NCBI RefSeq assembly: GCF_030817475.1
Contig: NZ_JAUSZJ010000002.1
Coordinates: 1,603,501 to 1,667,500 of the forward strand
DNA: 64,000 nt
Source of the DNA: Streptomyces sp. V2I9
Lineage (GTDB): Bacteria; Actinomycetota; Actinomycetes; Streptomycetales; Streptomycetaceae
Reading direction: 5' to 3'
Both the position numbers and the translations under genes were made by a program. Position 1 is the stretch's first letter. The number at the start of each line of letters is the position of its first letter. The notes beneath the pieces were generated by a model, which saw only the letters and a list, made by a program, of their open reading frames with translations, ran no database searches and had not been told where the DNA came from. Of the stretch, positions 16,793-24,431 are shown in pieces.

Positions 16793-17695
16793 TTGTCCGC
16801 ACCACGCATCGGCGTATCCATCGTGACCATGGGAGACCGCCCGCAGGCGGTCGAGGCGCTGCTGGCGTCGGTCGCCATGCAGGACGTCCGGCCCACCCGG
16901 CTCGTGATCATCGGCAACGGCACCTCTCTCCCCGACTACACCGCCACCCCCGGTCTGGAAGACCTCGACGGCGGGGTGACCGTCATCGAGCTGCCGGAGA
17001 ACCTCGGCTGCCCCGGCGGCCGGAACGAGGGGCTGCGCCGGCTCGCCGAGATCGGCGACGTGGACGTGGTGGTCGAGCTGGACGATGACGGACTGCTGGT
17101 CGACAAGGACGTGCTGCGCCGGGTACGGGACCACTTCGCGGCCGACGACCGGCTCGGCATCGTCGGCTTCCGGATCGCCGACGAGCACGGCGAGACCCAG
17201 CGGCGGCACGTGCCCCGGCTGCGGGCGGGCGACCCGATGCGCGGCGGCCCGGTGACGGCGTTCCTCGGCGGCGGCCACGCGTTCTCCATGAAGATGCTGG
17301 CCCAGACCGGCCTGTGGCCCGCGGAGTTCTTCTTCACCCACGAGGAGACCGACCTCGCCTGGCGTGCGCTCGACGCGGGCTGGAAGGTCGAGTACGACCC
17401 CGAGCTGCTGCTCCAGCACCCGAAGACGTCCCCCGCCCGGCACGCGGTCTACTACCGGATGACGGCTCGCAACCGCGTCTGGCTGGCCCGCCGCAACCTG
17501 CCGCTCCCCCTGGTCCCCGCCTACCTCGGCACCTGGACCCTGCTCACCCTCGCCCGCACCCGCGACCCGAAGGGCCTGCGGGCCTGGGCGGGCGGTTTCG
17601 CGGAGGGCGTCCGCACCCCGTGCGGGGAGCGGCGCCCGATGCGCTGGTCCACGGTCTGGCGGATGACGCGACTGGGCCGCCCGCCGGTCATCTGA
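16793..17695 (+). CDS. Glycosyltransferase family 2
   Basis: 300 residues. The GT-A fold starts RIGVSIVTMGDRPQAVEALLAS. The nucleotide-sugar site appears as VVELDDDGLLV, and the acceptor/catalytic region as GGGHAFSMKMLAQTGLWPAEFFFTHEETDLAWRA, including the ED-like pair of inverting GT2 enzymes. The likely role is sugar transfer to a cell-envelope polymer or lipid. TTG 16793 was chosen because AGGAG lies 8 bases upstream and the fold begins at residue 3. There are no transmembrane segments. Confidence 0.88.
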   Translation: MSAPRIGVSIVTMGDRPQAVEALLASVAMQDVRPTRLVIIGNGTSLPDYTATPGLEDLDGGVTVIELPENLGCPGGRNEGLRRLAEIGDVDVVVELDDDGLLVDKDVLRRVRDHFAADDRLGIVGFRIADEHGETQRRHVPRLRAGDPMRGGPVTAFLGGGHAFSMKMLAQTGLWPAEFFFTHEETDLAWRALDAGWKVEYDPELLLQHPKTSPARHAVYYRMTARNRVWLARRNLPLPLVPAYLGTWTLLTLARTRDPKGLRAWAGGFAEGVRTPCGERRPMRWSTVWRMTRLGRPPVI

Positions 17696-17752
17696 CCCGC
17701 CCCTCGCGGGCGCGGGCGCTCAGCGGATCACCGGCTGACGGGCCCACCCGTC

Positions 17753-17784
17753 CACGGACTCACGGGCTCACGGACTCACGGGCT
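17753..17784. repeat. 16-bp tandem repeat, 2 copies
   Basis: CACGGACTCACGGGCT is perfectly duplicated (17753-17768 and 17769-17784), itself two degenerate 8-mers. It overlaps the last codons and stop of the minus-strand GNAT gene. Confidence 0.85.
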
Positions 17785-18270
17785 CCAGCGGTACAGCACG
17801 TCGGGTTCGTTCTCCTCGTTGCGACCGCCGTCGTCGAACGCGACGGCGGTGAACCCGTGCCGCTCGTAGAAGGCACGGGCGGCGGCGTTGCGCTGGAACA
17901 CGTACAGGCTGAGCCCGCCCTTCGCCGCGCCGCGCACCTCGGCCAGCAACCGGCTGCCGATCCCGCGCCGCAGCGCGTCGGGCCGCAGATAGAGGTGATC
18001 GAGCTCGTCATCCCCGGCGAGCACGGCGAACCCGAGCAGGTCCCCGCCCTCCCGCTCCTCGGCCACCCACACCCCGGTACTGGTGGGCAGCACGACATGG
18101 GTGATCCAGGCGAGGGTGTCCTCGTCGCTGTGCACCCGCGCCAGATACGGCATGGCGGCGGCGCGGGAGTCCAGAAAGACCCGCGTGACGGCTTCGGCAT
18201 CCTGCAGGGTGGCCGGGCGCAGCCGTACGCCCTCGTGTCCGAGCCGGCGCGCGGCCCCATAGCCCGTCAT
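17776..18270 (-). CDS. GNAT N-acetyltransferase
   Basis: 164 residues starting MTGYGAARRLGHEGVRLRPA at ATG 18270. GNAT features are RLRPATLQDAEAVTRVF, FAVLAGDDELDHLYLRPDALRRGIGSRLL (acetyl-CoA loop R-R-G-I-G) and LYVFQRNAAARAFYERHGF. In-frame codons upstream to 18471 run through the duplicated rnpB 3' end and are not part of the gene. This gene probably bordered rnpB directly before the fic-bearing insert arrived. Confidence 0.88.
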   Translation of the reverse strand: MTGYGAARRLGHEGVRLRPATLQDAEAVTRVFLDSRAAAMPYLARVHSDEDTLAWITHVVLPTSTGVWVAEEREGGDLLGFAVLAGDDELDHLYLRPDALRRGIGSRLLAEVRGAAKGGLSLYVFQRNAAARAFYERHGFTAVAFDDGGRNEENEPDVLYRWSP

Positions 18271-18300
18271 ACGGCTGATCAGAACACGAGACGAACCCGC

Positions 18301-18351
18301 ACGGAAAGGGCCTCGGACCAGCCGGTTCAGCTGGTCCGAGGCCCTTTCCGT
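18301..18351 (-). terminator. Long hairpin: rnpB-type terminator, displaced copy
   Basis: A perfect 22-bp stem (18301-18322 with 18330-18351) encloses the 7-base loop CGGTTCA. The same hairpin with a 16-bp stem follows the intact rnpB gene at 19715-19753. Here it is separated from the RNA gene by the insert, and it may still terminate transcription coming from fic's complement or from the minus-strand GNAT side. Confidence 0.8.
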
Positions 18352-18416
18352 GGCTCTGCGGCGGACGAGCCGGCCTGTACGCCGGGTTCTGTCGCCCGGT
18401 CGCCTCGCGGCGGCCG
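18305..18416 (-). repeat. Displaced duplicate of the rnpB 3' end (distal direct repeat)
   Basis: 112 bases that match 19713-19822 except for a 2-base TT insertion and one G/A change. It contains the terminator plus the last 55 or so bases of RNase P RNA, including the 3' strand of helix P1. The G/A difference would put an A-C mismatch into P1 if this copy were joined to the 5' half, whereas the copy at 19713-19822 pairs perfectly. This looks like the old gene end, free to drift after being displaced. It is the distal boundary of the fic insert. Confidence 0.85.
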
Positions 18417-18456
18417 CGTCACGGCTCCCGCCCGAATGCCGACCCACCTCCCCCCG

Positions 18457-18486
18457 TCGACAGAATGACACCCTGTGGGTATCATT
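18457..18486 (+). promoter_or_regulatory. fic promoter with an operator in the spacer
   Basis: TCGACA (18457-18462) and TATCAT (18480-18485) are spaced by 17 bases, a good primary-sigma promoter. An inverted repeat, AATGACACCC - TGT - GGGTATCATT (18464-18486, one mismatch), fills the spacer and the -10 box. Initiation 6-7 bases past the -10 would fall on the A of ATG 18492, predicting a leaderless message. A repressor bound here would block polymerase directly. No repressor gene is in the insert, so the Fic protein itself, with its winged helix, is the obvious candidate. The sites are seen; the binding is inferred. Confidence 0.6.
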
Positions 18487-18491
18487 TCATC

Positions 18492-19640
18492 ATGCTGTAC
18501 GAGACGCCTCTCCTCACCGCTGCTGACCATCACGTCCTGGACGAGATCGCGGAGATGCGTCGCGAACTGCACCACGCCGTGCAGCAAGCACCCACCAAGT
18601 GGACCCTCGACCTGAGGCGCCATCTGACCGCATCAGCCATCGCAGCCTCCAATACCATCGAGGGCTATGAAGTAGATGCCCGCGACGTCGCCGACCTCAT
18701 GGACGACGCCCAGGAGAAGGTGGACGTCACCGAGGCGAACCGCGCGGAGACCGTCGCCTACCAGCAAGCCATGACCTACATCCAGTCCTTGCACGGCGTT
18801 CCCGATTTCGCGTACAGCAAGGGCCTGCTCAACGCCCTGCACTGGATGCTGCAAGGGCACCACCACCCTCGTAAGCCCGCCGGACAGTGGCGGCGGGGCC
18901 CGATCTTCATCACCGCGGTCGGCGATCCTCACGCTACGGAATACGAAGGGCCCCACGAAGACGATGTGGCCGGTCTGATGAGTGAGCTGACCGACTGGCT
19001 CAACACCGGCGACATGGATTCCGATCCGCTGGTACGCGCGGCGATGGCGCACTTCAATCTCGTCAAGATCCACCCGTGGGCCGATGGCAACGGCCGGATG
19101 TCCCGTTCTTTGCAAACTCTCCTGATCTCCCGAGAAGGTGTTCTCGCGCCCGAGTTCTCCTCCATCGAGGCATGGCTGGGAATGCCCGGACACACGTGGG
19201 ACTACTACAAGGTGCTGCGCGAGGTCGGCGGGCCTGTCTACAGCCCGAAGCGGGACACCGCCCCGTGGGTACGGTTCAACCTGCGCGCCTATCACGAGCA
19301 GACCCAGAGCGTGCAGCATCGCGTGAACCGATCCAATAGGTGCTGGATCGAGCTGGACGAACGGCGAGACGCCCTTGATGTTTCCGAGCGCCAGGTCACC
19401 GCTCTGCATGAAGTCGCGATGACCGGACGGGTGCGCCGTTCACGGTACGAGAAATCAGAAGGAATCAGCGAGCAACAGGCGCAGCGCGATATGCAGCACC
19501 TGATGCGCCGGGAGTTGCTGACACCCGTGGGCAATACGAAGGGCCGTTACTACGTTCCTGGCGCCCGCTACCCCCGGGAAGTCCTGGCCACGGCCGCCGC
19601 CCGGCACCGCATCCGCGACCCTTACGGCAGTGCCGCCTGA
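18492..19640 (+). CDS. fic: Fic-domain protein with inhibitory helix and winged-helix C-terminus
   Basis: 382 residues. An N-terminal inhibitory motif SNTIEG (53-58; S/T-x-x-x-E-G/N) marks a class II Fic protein. The Fic core motif HPWADGNGRMSR (194-205) has the catalytic His and all phosphate-binding residues, so AMP (or other NMP) transfer is expected once the Glu57 helix moves away. The C-terminus (about 310-365) is a winged helix (ERQVTALHEVAM...ISEQQAQRDMQHLMRRELL...GRYYV), usual for this branch. ATG 18492 is chosen over the in-frame ATG 18465, which lies inside the operator-like repeat. Neither has a ribosome-binding site. The target is unknown; no antitoxin gene is adjacent. Confidence 0.88.
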   Translation: MLYETPLLTAADHHVLDEIAEMRRELHHAVQQAPTKWTLDLRRHLTASAIAASNTIEGYEVDARDVADLMDDAQEKVDVTEANRAETVAYQQAMTYIQSLHGVPDFAYSKGLLNALHWMLQGHHHPRKPAGQWRRGPIFITAVGDPHATEYEGPHEDDVAGLMSELTDWLNTGDMDSDPLVRAAMAHFNLVKIHPWADGNGRMSRSLQTLLISREGVLAPEFSSIEAWLGMPGHTWDYYKVLREVGGPVYSPKRDTAPWVRFNLRAYHEQTQSVQHRVNRSNRCWIELDERRDALDVSERQVTALHEVAMTGRVRRSRYEKSEGISEQQAQRDMQHLMRRELLTPVGNTKGRYYVPGARYPREVLATAAARHRIRDPYGSAA

Positions 19641-19712
19641 TCACGACCGGGCCCCCTTCCAGGACGTCCCGGCCTACATCGCATGGACGGGCTGGTGCAC
19701 AGCCCCATCGCC

Positions 19713-19822
19713 AAAGGGCCTCGGACCAGCCGGTTCAGCTGGTCCGAGGCCCTCCGTGGCTCTGCGGCAGACGAGCCGGCCTGTACGCCGGGTTCTGTCG
19801 CCCGGTCGCCTCGCGGCGGCCG
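19713..19822 (-). repeat. rnpB 3' end attached to the gene (proximal direct repeat)
   Basis: 110 bases matching 18305-18416. It comprises the present 3' end of RNase P RNA, with a perfect P1 strand, and its terminator. If an element inserted here, this is the element-supplied replacement end. Confidence 0.85.
19715..19753 (-). terminator. rnpB terminator
   Basis: AGGGCCTCGGACCAGC pairs perfectly (16 bp) with its complement across the 7-base loop CGGTTCA, immediately after the RNase P RNA 3' end. The transcript then runs into UUU. Confidence 0.85.
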
Positions 19823-20183
19823 GGGAGACGGCCATCCATCTAGGACCGGCATTGCTGCCGGCCTCCTGCGGTCCACCCGTGAACTCGGGCGAGCAGCCCT
19901 CGAACGTTCACGCAGGGCCGTCCCGTTGCCGGGGCGGCCCCTTTTGACCTTGCTCCGAGTGGGGTTTACCTAGCCGCCTGAGTCACCTCAGGCGCTGGTG
20001 GTCTCTTACACCACCGTTTCACCCTTACCCGCGACCGGAGTCACGGGCGGTCTGTTTTCTGTGGCACTGTCCCGCGGGTCACCCCGGGTGGCCGTTAGCC
20101 ACCACCCTGCTCTGTGGAGCCCGGACGTTCCTCGGGAGGATCCGGGGATCCCCACGCGGCCGTCCGGCCGACTCGTCTGCCGT
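19764..20183 (-). ncRNA. rnpB: RNase P RNA (type A)
   Basis: The catalytic RNA that matures tRNA 5' ends. Read on the minus strand, the 5' strand GGCAGACGAGTCGGCC (20181-20166) pairs over 16 bp with the 3' strand at 19781-19766 to form P1. Conserved elements follow in order: GAGGAACGTCCGGGCTCC, ACAGAGCAGGGTGGTGGCTAA, CAGTGCCACAGAAAACAGAC, GGGTAAGGGTGAAACGGTGG, TAAGAGACCACCAG, GGTAAACCCCA, CCTAGATGGATGG and GACAGAACCCGGCGTACAGG. Ends are estimated to within about 10 bases from P1 and the -10 box. Its last stretch and terminator are duplicated at 18305-18416, beyond the fic insert. Confidence 0.97.
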
Positions 20184-20189
20184 ACCGTC

Positions 20190-20195
20190 ATCGTA
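20190..20195 (-). promoter_or_regulatory. rnpB -10 box
   Basis: On the minus strand TACGAT ends about 7 bases before the predicted 5' end of RNase P RNA (about 20183), a correct distance for a primary-sigma -10 element. The matching -35 region (about 20213-20218) is poor. Confidence 0.5.
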
Positions 20196-20462
20196 CCGGG
20201 CCGCCCCCGGCGGCTCGGCCGCGATCCCCCGGGCCCCTCCCGCAGCCGAAGGCCGAGGTCTCCCGATCGAAGGCGAAGGGCTCGGGCAGCGGAAGCGGCG
20301 CTCGTCCGGAAGGAGCCCCCGGAGCCCCGTGCGGCGGCGCCCTGCCCGCCTCCGCGCGAGCGGACGGCCCGGCCGGGTAGGGCCCCGTACCCTTGCCGGG
20401 GACCCGGAGAGCCCGCGCGCCGGCCTGGTCCGTGCTCGCCGTACGTATGAAGGAGAACCGCC

Positions 20463-21263
20463 TTGCTCGTGCTGTTGCCGCCCTCCGAAGGAAAGGCCGC
20501 CTCGGGGCGTGGGGCTTCCCTGAAGCCGGAGTCGCTGTCGCTGCCGGGGCTCGCCCCCGCCCGTGCCGCGGTGCTGGACGAGCTGGTCGAGCTGTGCCAG
20601 GCGGACGAGGAGAAGGCCCGTGAGGTATTGGGCCTGAGCGTGGGGCTGGCGGGCGAGGTCGGCAAGAACGCCGAGCTGCGCACCGCCGGGACCCGGCCGG
20701 CCGGGGAGCTGTACACCGGCGTGCTGTACGACGCCCTCGACCTGGCCTCGCTGGAGGCGGACGCGCGGCGGCGGGCGGCGAAGTCGCTGCTGGTCTTCTC
20801 GGGGCTGTGGGGCGCGGTCCGGATCGGCGACCGGATTCCGCCGTACCGCTGCGCGATGGGCGTGAAGCTGCCCGGCCTCGGCGCGCTCGGCGCGTACTGG
20901 CGTACCCCGATGGAGACCGTGCTGCCCGAGGTCGCCGGAAACGGGCTCGTCCTGGATCTGCGGTCCTCCGCGTACGCGGCCGCGTGGAAGCCGAAGGGCG
21001 AGGTGGCCTCACGGACGGCGAGCGTGCGGGTGCTCCACGCGCAGATCGTGGACGGCGTGGAGAAGCGGTCCGTGGTCAGCCACTTCAACAAGGCGACCAA
21101 GGGCCGCCTGGTGCGCGATCTGCTGGTGGCCGGCGCCCGGCCCACGGGCCCGGCGCAACTGGTGGAGGCCCTGCGGGACCTCGGGTACGTGGTGGAGGCG
21201 GAGGCCCCCGCCCGCGCCGGGCGGCCGTGGGCGCTGGACGTGGTGGTGACGGAGATCCACTGA
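20463..21263 (+). CDS. yaaA: Peroxide stress protein YaaA (UPF0246/DUF328)
   Basis: 266 residues beginning LVLLPPSEGKAASG, the hallmark N-terminus of the YaaA family. Further family segments are GELYTGVLYDALD, LLVFSGLWGAVRIGDRIPPYRCAMGVKL, YWRTPME, DLRSSAYAAAW and the C-terminal SHFNKATKGRLVRDLL. In E. coli YaaA lowers free intracellular iron under peroxide stress and has a DNA-binding-like fold. TTG 20463 follows AAGGAG at good distance. It is divergent from rnpB, with 280 bases between that hold only the two promoters. Confidence 0.92.
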   Translation: MLVLLPPSEGKAASGRGASLKPESLSLPGLAPARAAVLDELVELCQADEEKAREVLGLSVGLAGEVGKNAELRTAGTRPAGELYTGVLYDALDLASLEADARRRAAKSLLVFSGLWGAVRIGDRIPPYRCAMGVKLPGLGALGAYWRTPMETVLPEVAGNGLVLDLRSSAYAAAWKPKGEVASRTASVRVLHAQIVDGVEKRSVVSHFNKATKGRLVRDLLVAGARPTGPAQLVEALRDLGYVVEAEAPARAGRPWALDVVVTEIH

Positions 21264-21357
21264 CCTCCGCCGCCTTCCATCGTTCGCCGCCCGCCCCGCA
21301 TTGCACCCTGCGCAACGCTCGTTGCAGGTATTGGCCCGGTCGCGGCAGGATGACCCC

Positions 21358-22008
21358 ATGACCTCCGCCTCCGCGCCCGCCGCCCCGCCCGACGTCTCCG
21401 TGCTGGACCTCGCGCCCGTCCTCCCCGTCGTCGTCCTGCACGACGCAGCCGACGCGGTGCCGCTGGCACGGGCGCTGGTGGCGGGTGGGCTGCCCGCGAT
21501 CGAGGTGACGCTGCGGACGCCCGCCGCACTGGCGTCGATCCGGGCCATGGCCACCGAGGTGCCGGGGGCGGTGGTCGGCGCCGGCACGGTGCTCTCGCCG
21601 CGGCACGTACGGGACACCGTCGAGGCCGGAGCCCGGTTCCTGGTCAGTCCGGGGTGGACGGAAGCGCTGCTGGAGGCCATGAAGGCGTCCGGCGTACCGT
21701 TCCTGCCGGGTGTCTCGACCACCTCCGAGGTGGTGGCCCTGCTGGAGCGCGGGGTGACCGAGATGAAGTTCTTCCCGGCCGAGGCGGCAGGCGGCACGGA
21801 CTATCTCAGGGCCCTGTCCGCACCGCTCCCCCGGGCCCGGTTCTGCCCCACCGGCGGCATCTCGGCCGGCTCCGCGCCCTCGTACCTCTCCCTTCCCAAC
21901 GTCGGCTGCGTGGGCGGCAGTTGGATGGTTCCGGGTGACGCGGTGGCGGCGAAGGACTGGGACCGCGTGGCCCGCCTGGCGGCCGAGGCGGCGGCACTCG
22001 CCCCGTGA
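21358..22008 (+). CDS. eda: KDPG / KHG aldolase
   Basis: 216 residues, a class I aldolase TIM barrel cleaving 2-keto-3-deoxy-6-phosphogluconate to pyruvate and glyceraldehyde 3-phosphate. Key parts: LPVVVLHDAADAVPLARAL, IEVTLRTPAAL (catalytic Glu and Arg), VVGAGTVLSP, FLVSPGW, PFLPGVSTTSEV and VTEMKFFPAEAAGG, with the Schiff-base Lys in MKFFPAE. ATG 21358 starts a normal-length protein. No edd gene is adjacent. Confidence 0.92.
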   Translation: MTSASAPAAPPDVSVLDLAPVLPVVVLHDAADAVPLARALVAGGLPAIEVTLRTPAALASIRAMATEVPGAVVGAGTVLSPRHVRDTVEAGARFLVSPGWTEALLEAMKASGVPFLPGVSTTSEVVALLERGVTEMKFFPAEAAGGTDYLRALSAPLPRARFCPTGGISAGSAPSYLSLPNVGCVGGSWMVPGDAVAAKDWDRVARLAAEAAALAP

Positions 22009-22055
22009 ACCACGCCCCCTGAACCGCGCCCACCGGTCCGCGCCCTCGCGCCCCG

Positions 22056-22089
22056 TGCGCCATGCGCCATGCGCCATGCGCCATGCGCC
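22056..22089. repeat. Heptanucleotide repeat TGCGCCA, 4.9 copies
   Basis: TGCGCCA is repeated four times perfectly with a fifth nearly complete copy. It lies in the 188-base gap between eda and the convergent tauE-like gene; nothing else is visible there except short GACCCG duplications around 22120-22160. Confidence 0.95.
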
Positions 22090-22196
22090 GGATGCCGGGT
22101 GCCCGGACCCGTGATCCGCGACGCTGTGCGCCGGGGACCCGGACTCGGGACCCGTGATCCCGCGACCCCGTGCTCCCCCGGCCGGGCCGGGCCGGT

Positions 22197-22982
22197 TCAG
22201 TGCAGGATCTGTACGGCGTAGAGCCCGCCGACGCCCAGCGCCAGCATCCCCAGCAGCAGCCGCAGCGCGGTCTCCGGCAGACGCGGCTGGAGGCGGGCGC
22301 CGAGATAGCCCCCGCAGAGGCCGCCGAGGCCGCAGGCCAGGCCGAGGGACCAGTACGGCGCGATGTCGCCGGTGGTGGTCAAGGAGAGCAGCGCGTACGT
22401 CCCCGCACCCACCACCGACGTCACGAAGGTGGCGGCGAGCGCGGCGGGGGCCACCCTCGACACCGGCATGCCGCGCCCGGCCAGGATCGGGCCGAGGATC
22501 GATCCGCCGCCGATGCCGTAGATCCCCCCGGCGACTCCGACGGCCATGGCCAGCCGGGTGACGGTGCGCGAGGAGAGCTCCCGTGCGGGGGCCGTGCGGG
22601 AGGCGCGGCGCAGGGTGCGCAGGCAGAGCCAGCTCCCCAGCGGCAGCAGCAGGACGGCGATGAGCAGCCGGAACACCGCCGGGCCCGGCACCGCGAACAC
22701 CCGGATCACCGCGCCCACGACGACGCCGGGGACGGTGCCGAGAACGAGCAGCCGGGTGAGCGGTCCCCGCAGGGTTCCGGCCCGGTGGTGCCGCACCAGC
22801 GCACCGGGGCCCGCCACCACGTTGTAGAGCAGGTTCGTCGGGGTGACCGCCGGGCTGGGCACCCCGAGCACGCTGATCTGGACCGGCAGCAGGAACACCG
22901 CGCCCGAGACGCCCACGGGCGCGGTGGCCACGGAGATCAGGAGCCCGGTGGCGAACCCGAGCAGCTCCGTCGACCAGCCCAC
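22197..22982 (-). CDS. TauE/SafE-family sulfite/anion exporter-like permease
   Basis: 261 residues with about eight membrane helices in the two-repeat TauE arrangement: LLISVATAPVGVSGAVFLLP in repeat 1 and VGVAGGIYGIGGGSILGPIL in repeat 2, plus PTNLLYNVVAGPGAL. The family exports sulfite, sulfoacetate or similar anions. GTG 22982 lies only 12 bases after the stop of the upstream RNase H gene on the same strand, so it may be the last gene of that operon. Confidence 0.88.
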   Translation of the reverse strand: MGWSTELLGFATGLLISVATAPVGVSGAVFLLPVQISVLGVPSPAVTPTNLLYNVVAGPGALVRHHRAGTLRGPLTRLLVLGTVPGVVVGAVIRVFAVPGPAVFRLLIAVLLLPLGSWLCLRTLRRASRTAPARELSSRTVTRLAMAVGVAGGIYGIGGGSILGPILAGRGMPVSRVAPAALAATFVTSVVGAGTYALLSLTTTGDIAPYWSLGLACGLGGLCGGYLGARLQPRLPETALRLLLGMLALGVGGLYAVQILH

Positions 22983-22994
22983 GCGTGTCCGCCG

Positions 22995-24431
22995 CTAACG
23001 CAGGTGCGAGGTGTCGTTGAGCAGGCGTACGGAGGCGTTGCCGTCGCCGTAGTACGCGACCGTCGAGATCGAGGCCGCCGACAGCTCCATCCGGAACAGC
23101 GCCTCGGGCGGGGCGCCCAGGGCGAGCCGGACGAGCGTCTTGATCGGGGTCACGTGGGTGACGAGCAGGACCGTGCGGCCCGCGTACCGGGCGACGATCC
23201 GGTCCCGCGCCGCCGCGACCCGCTCGGCCACCTCCGCGAAACTCTCGCCGCCGCCGGTCGGGGCGGTCTCCGGGGAGGCCAGCCAGGCGGTGAGGTCGTC
23301 GCCGTACCGCTCCCGCACCTCGCCGAAGGTCAGGCCCTCCCACGCGCCGAAGTCCGTCTCACGCAGGCCCTCGTCGATGCGGACGTCCAGGCCGAGGCGG
23401 GCGGCGACGGCGGACGCGGTCTCGCGGCAGCGGCGCAGCGGGGAGCTGACGATCTCCTGGACGGCGCCGACGGCGGCGAAGTGCTCGGCGGCCCGCTCGG
23501 CCTGGCCGCGACCGGTGGCGGAGAGTTCGGGGTCGGTGCCGCCGCTGCCGGAGAACCGCTTCTGTGGTGTGAGGGCGGTCTCGCCGTGCCGGAGCAGGAC
23601 GAGTGTGGCGGGAGCACCCAGGTCGGGGGCGGAACCCCAGCCGGTCTGCGGGGTGCCGGCCGTCTTCTGCGGCGTACCGGCCGCGTCCTCCGGCGTCCCG
23701 GCCGTCCCCTGGCGCGTGCCGGCCCCCTGCTGCGGTTCCGGTACGGAGAGCGGCCCGCCCGGAACCGGCGTGTGCGGAACCGGCGTGTGCGGAAGCGACG
23801 CGTCCGGTGCCCCGGTTCCCGGCAGCGGGAAAAGCCCTTCGGGGGCTCCGCCGCCGCGCGCCGCCGCCAGCGCCGCACGGGCCCTGGCCGCTCCCGCGGC
23901 CTGGTCGCCGGGCGGGCCCTGCGCCGGGGGCGGGGCGCTCGGGGTGCGGGCACCCGGGGCGTCGAGGGCGGCGGTCGAGGCGGACGCCTCCCACTGCCGA
24001 CCGTCGCGGCCCGCGTCCATCGCCTCGTTGGCGAGCCGGTCCGCGTGCTTGTTCTGCGCGCGCGGAATCCACTCGTACGTCACGCGGGACGGCGGCAGGA
24101 TCGCGGCGGCGCGGGCCGCCAGCGGCTTCATGTCGGGGTGCTTGATCTTCCAGCGCCCCGACATCTGCTCGACCACGAGCTTGGAGTCCATCCGGACATG
24201 GACCCTCAGTGCGTCCCCGGCGTCCGGGAACAGTGCCTTCGCGGCGGTCAGTCCGGCGATCAGCCCCCGGTACTCGGCGACGTTGTTCGTCGCCACGCCG
24301 ATGTACTCGGCGGCCTCGGCCAGCGGCTCGCCCGTGGCCGGATCGATGACGACCGCGCCGTAGCCGGCGGGCCCCGGATTGCCCCGGGAGCCGCCGTCGG
24401 CCTCGACCACCAGGTGGTGGGCGACGGTCAT
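22995..24431 (-). CDS. Bifunctional RNase HI-like / histidine phosphatase protein
   Basis: 478 residues in three parts. Residues about 1-135 are an RNase HI-like domain (VEADGGSRGNPGPAGYGAVV, NVAEYRGL, MDSKLVVEQM, KHADRLANEA supply the acidic site). About 140-262 is a Pro/Gly/Thr linker with short repeats (HTPVP twice; GTPEDA, GTPQKT, GTPQTG). The last 215 residues are a histidine phosphatase (LVLLRHGETALTPQKRFSG; VTHVTPIK). In mycobacteria the orthologue combines RNase H with CobC-like alpha-ribazole phosphatase activity. ATG 24431 overlaps the stop of the zinc-ribbon gene (ATGA). Confidence 0.92.
   Translation of the reverse strand: MTVAHHLVVEADGGSRGNPGPAGYGAVVIDPATGEPLAEAAEYIGVATNNVAEYRGLIAGLTAAKALFPDAGDALRVHVRMDSKLVVEQMSGRWKIKHPDMKPLAARAAAILPPSRVTYEWIPRAQNKHADRLANEAMDAGRDGRQWEASASTAALDAPGARTPSAPPPAQGPPGDQAAGAARARAALAAARGGGAPEGLFPLPGTGAPDASLPHTPVPHTPVPGGPLSVPEPQQGAGTRQGTAGTPEDAAGTPQKTAGTPQTGWGSAPDLGAPATLVLLRHGETALTPQKRFSGSGGTDPELSATGRGQAERAAEHFAAVGAVQEIVSSPLRRCRETASAVAARLGLDVRIDEGLRETDFGAWEGLTFGEVRERYGDDLTAWLASPETAPTGGGESFAEVAERVAAARDRIVARYAGRTVLLVTHVTPIKTLVRLALGAPPEALFRMELSAASISTVAYYGDGNASVRLLNDTSHLR

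Larger units (their letters stand above)
18417..19712. mobile_element. 1.3-kb insert at the rnpB 3' end carrying only fic
   Basis: The segment lies exactly between two copies of the rnpB 3' end, the signature left when a site-specific element inserts in the 3' part of an RNA gene and restores it with its own copy. It holds one gene, fic, whose codons include many more A/T-ending ones (GAA GTA GAT, CAA GCA) than the neighbours. There is no integrase, excisionase or second gene, so it is either a remnant, a passive cassette moved by a helper, or the product of a tandem duplication. The element interpretation is inference. Confidence 0.5.

Noticed and set aside
18271..18471. N-terminal extension of the minus-strand GNAT (67 codons)
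   Set aside because: It translates the duplicated rnpB 3' end and terminator; the family start is ATG 18270.
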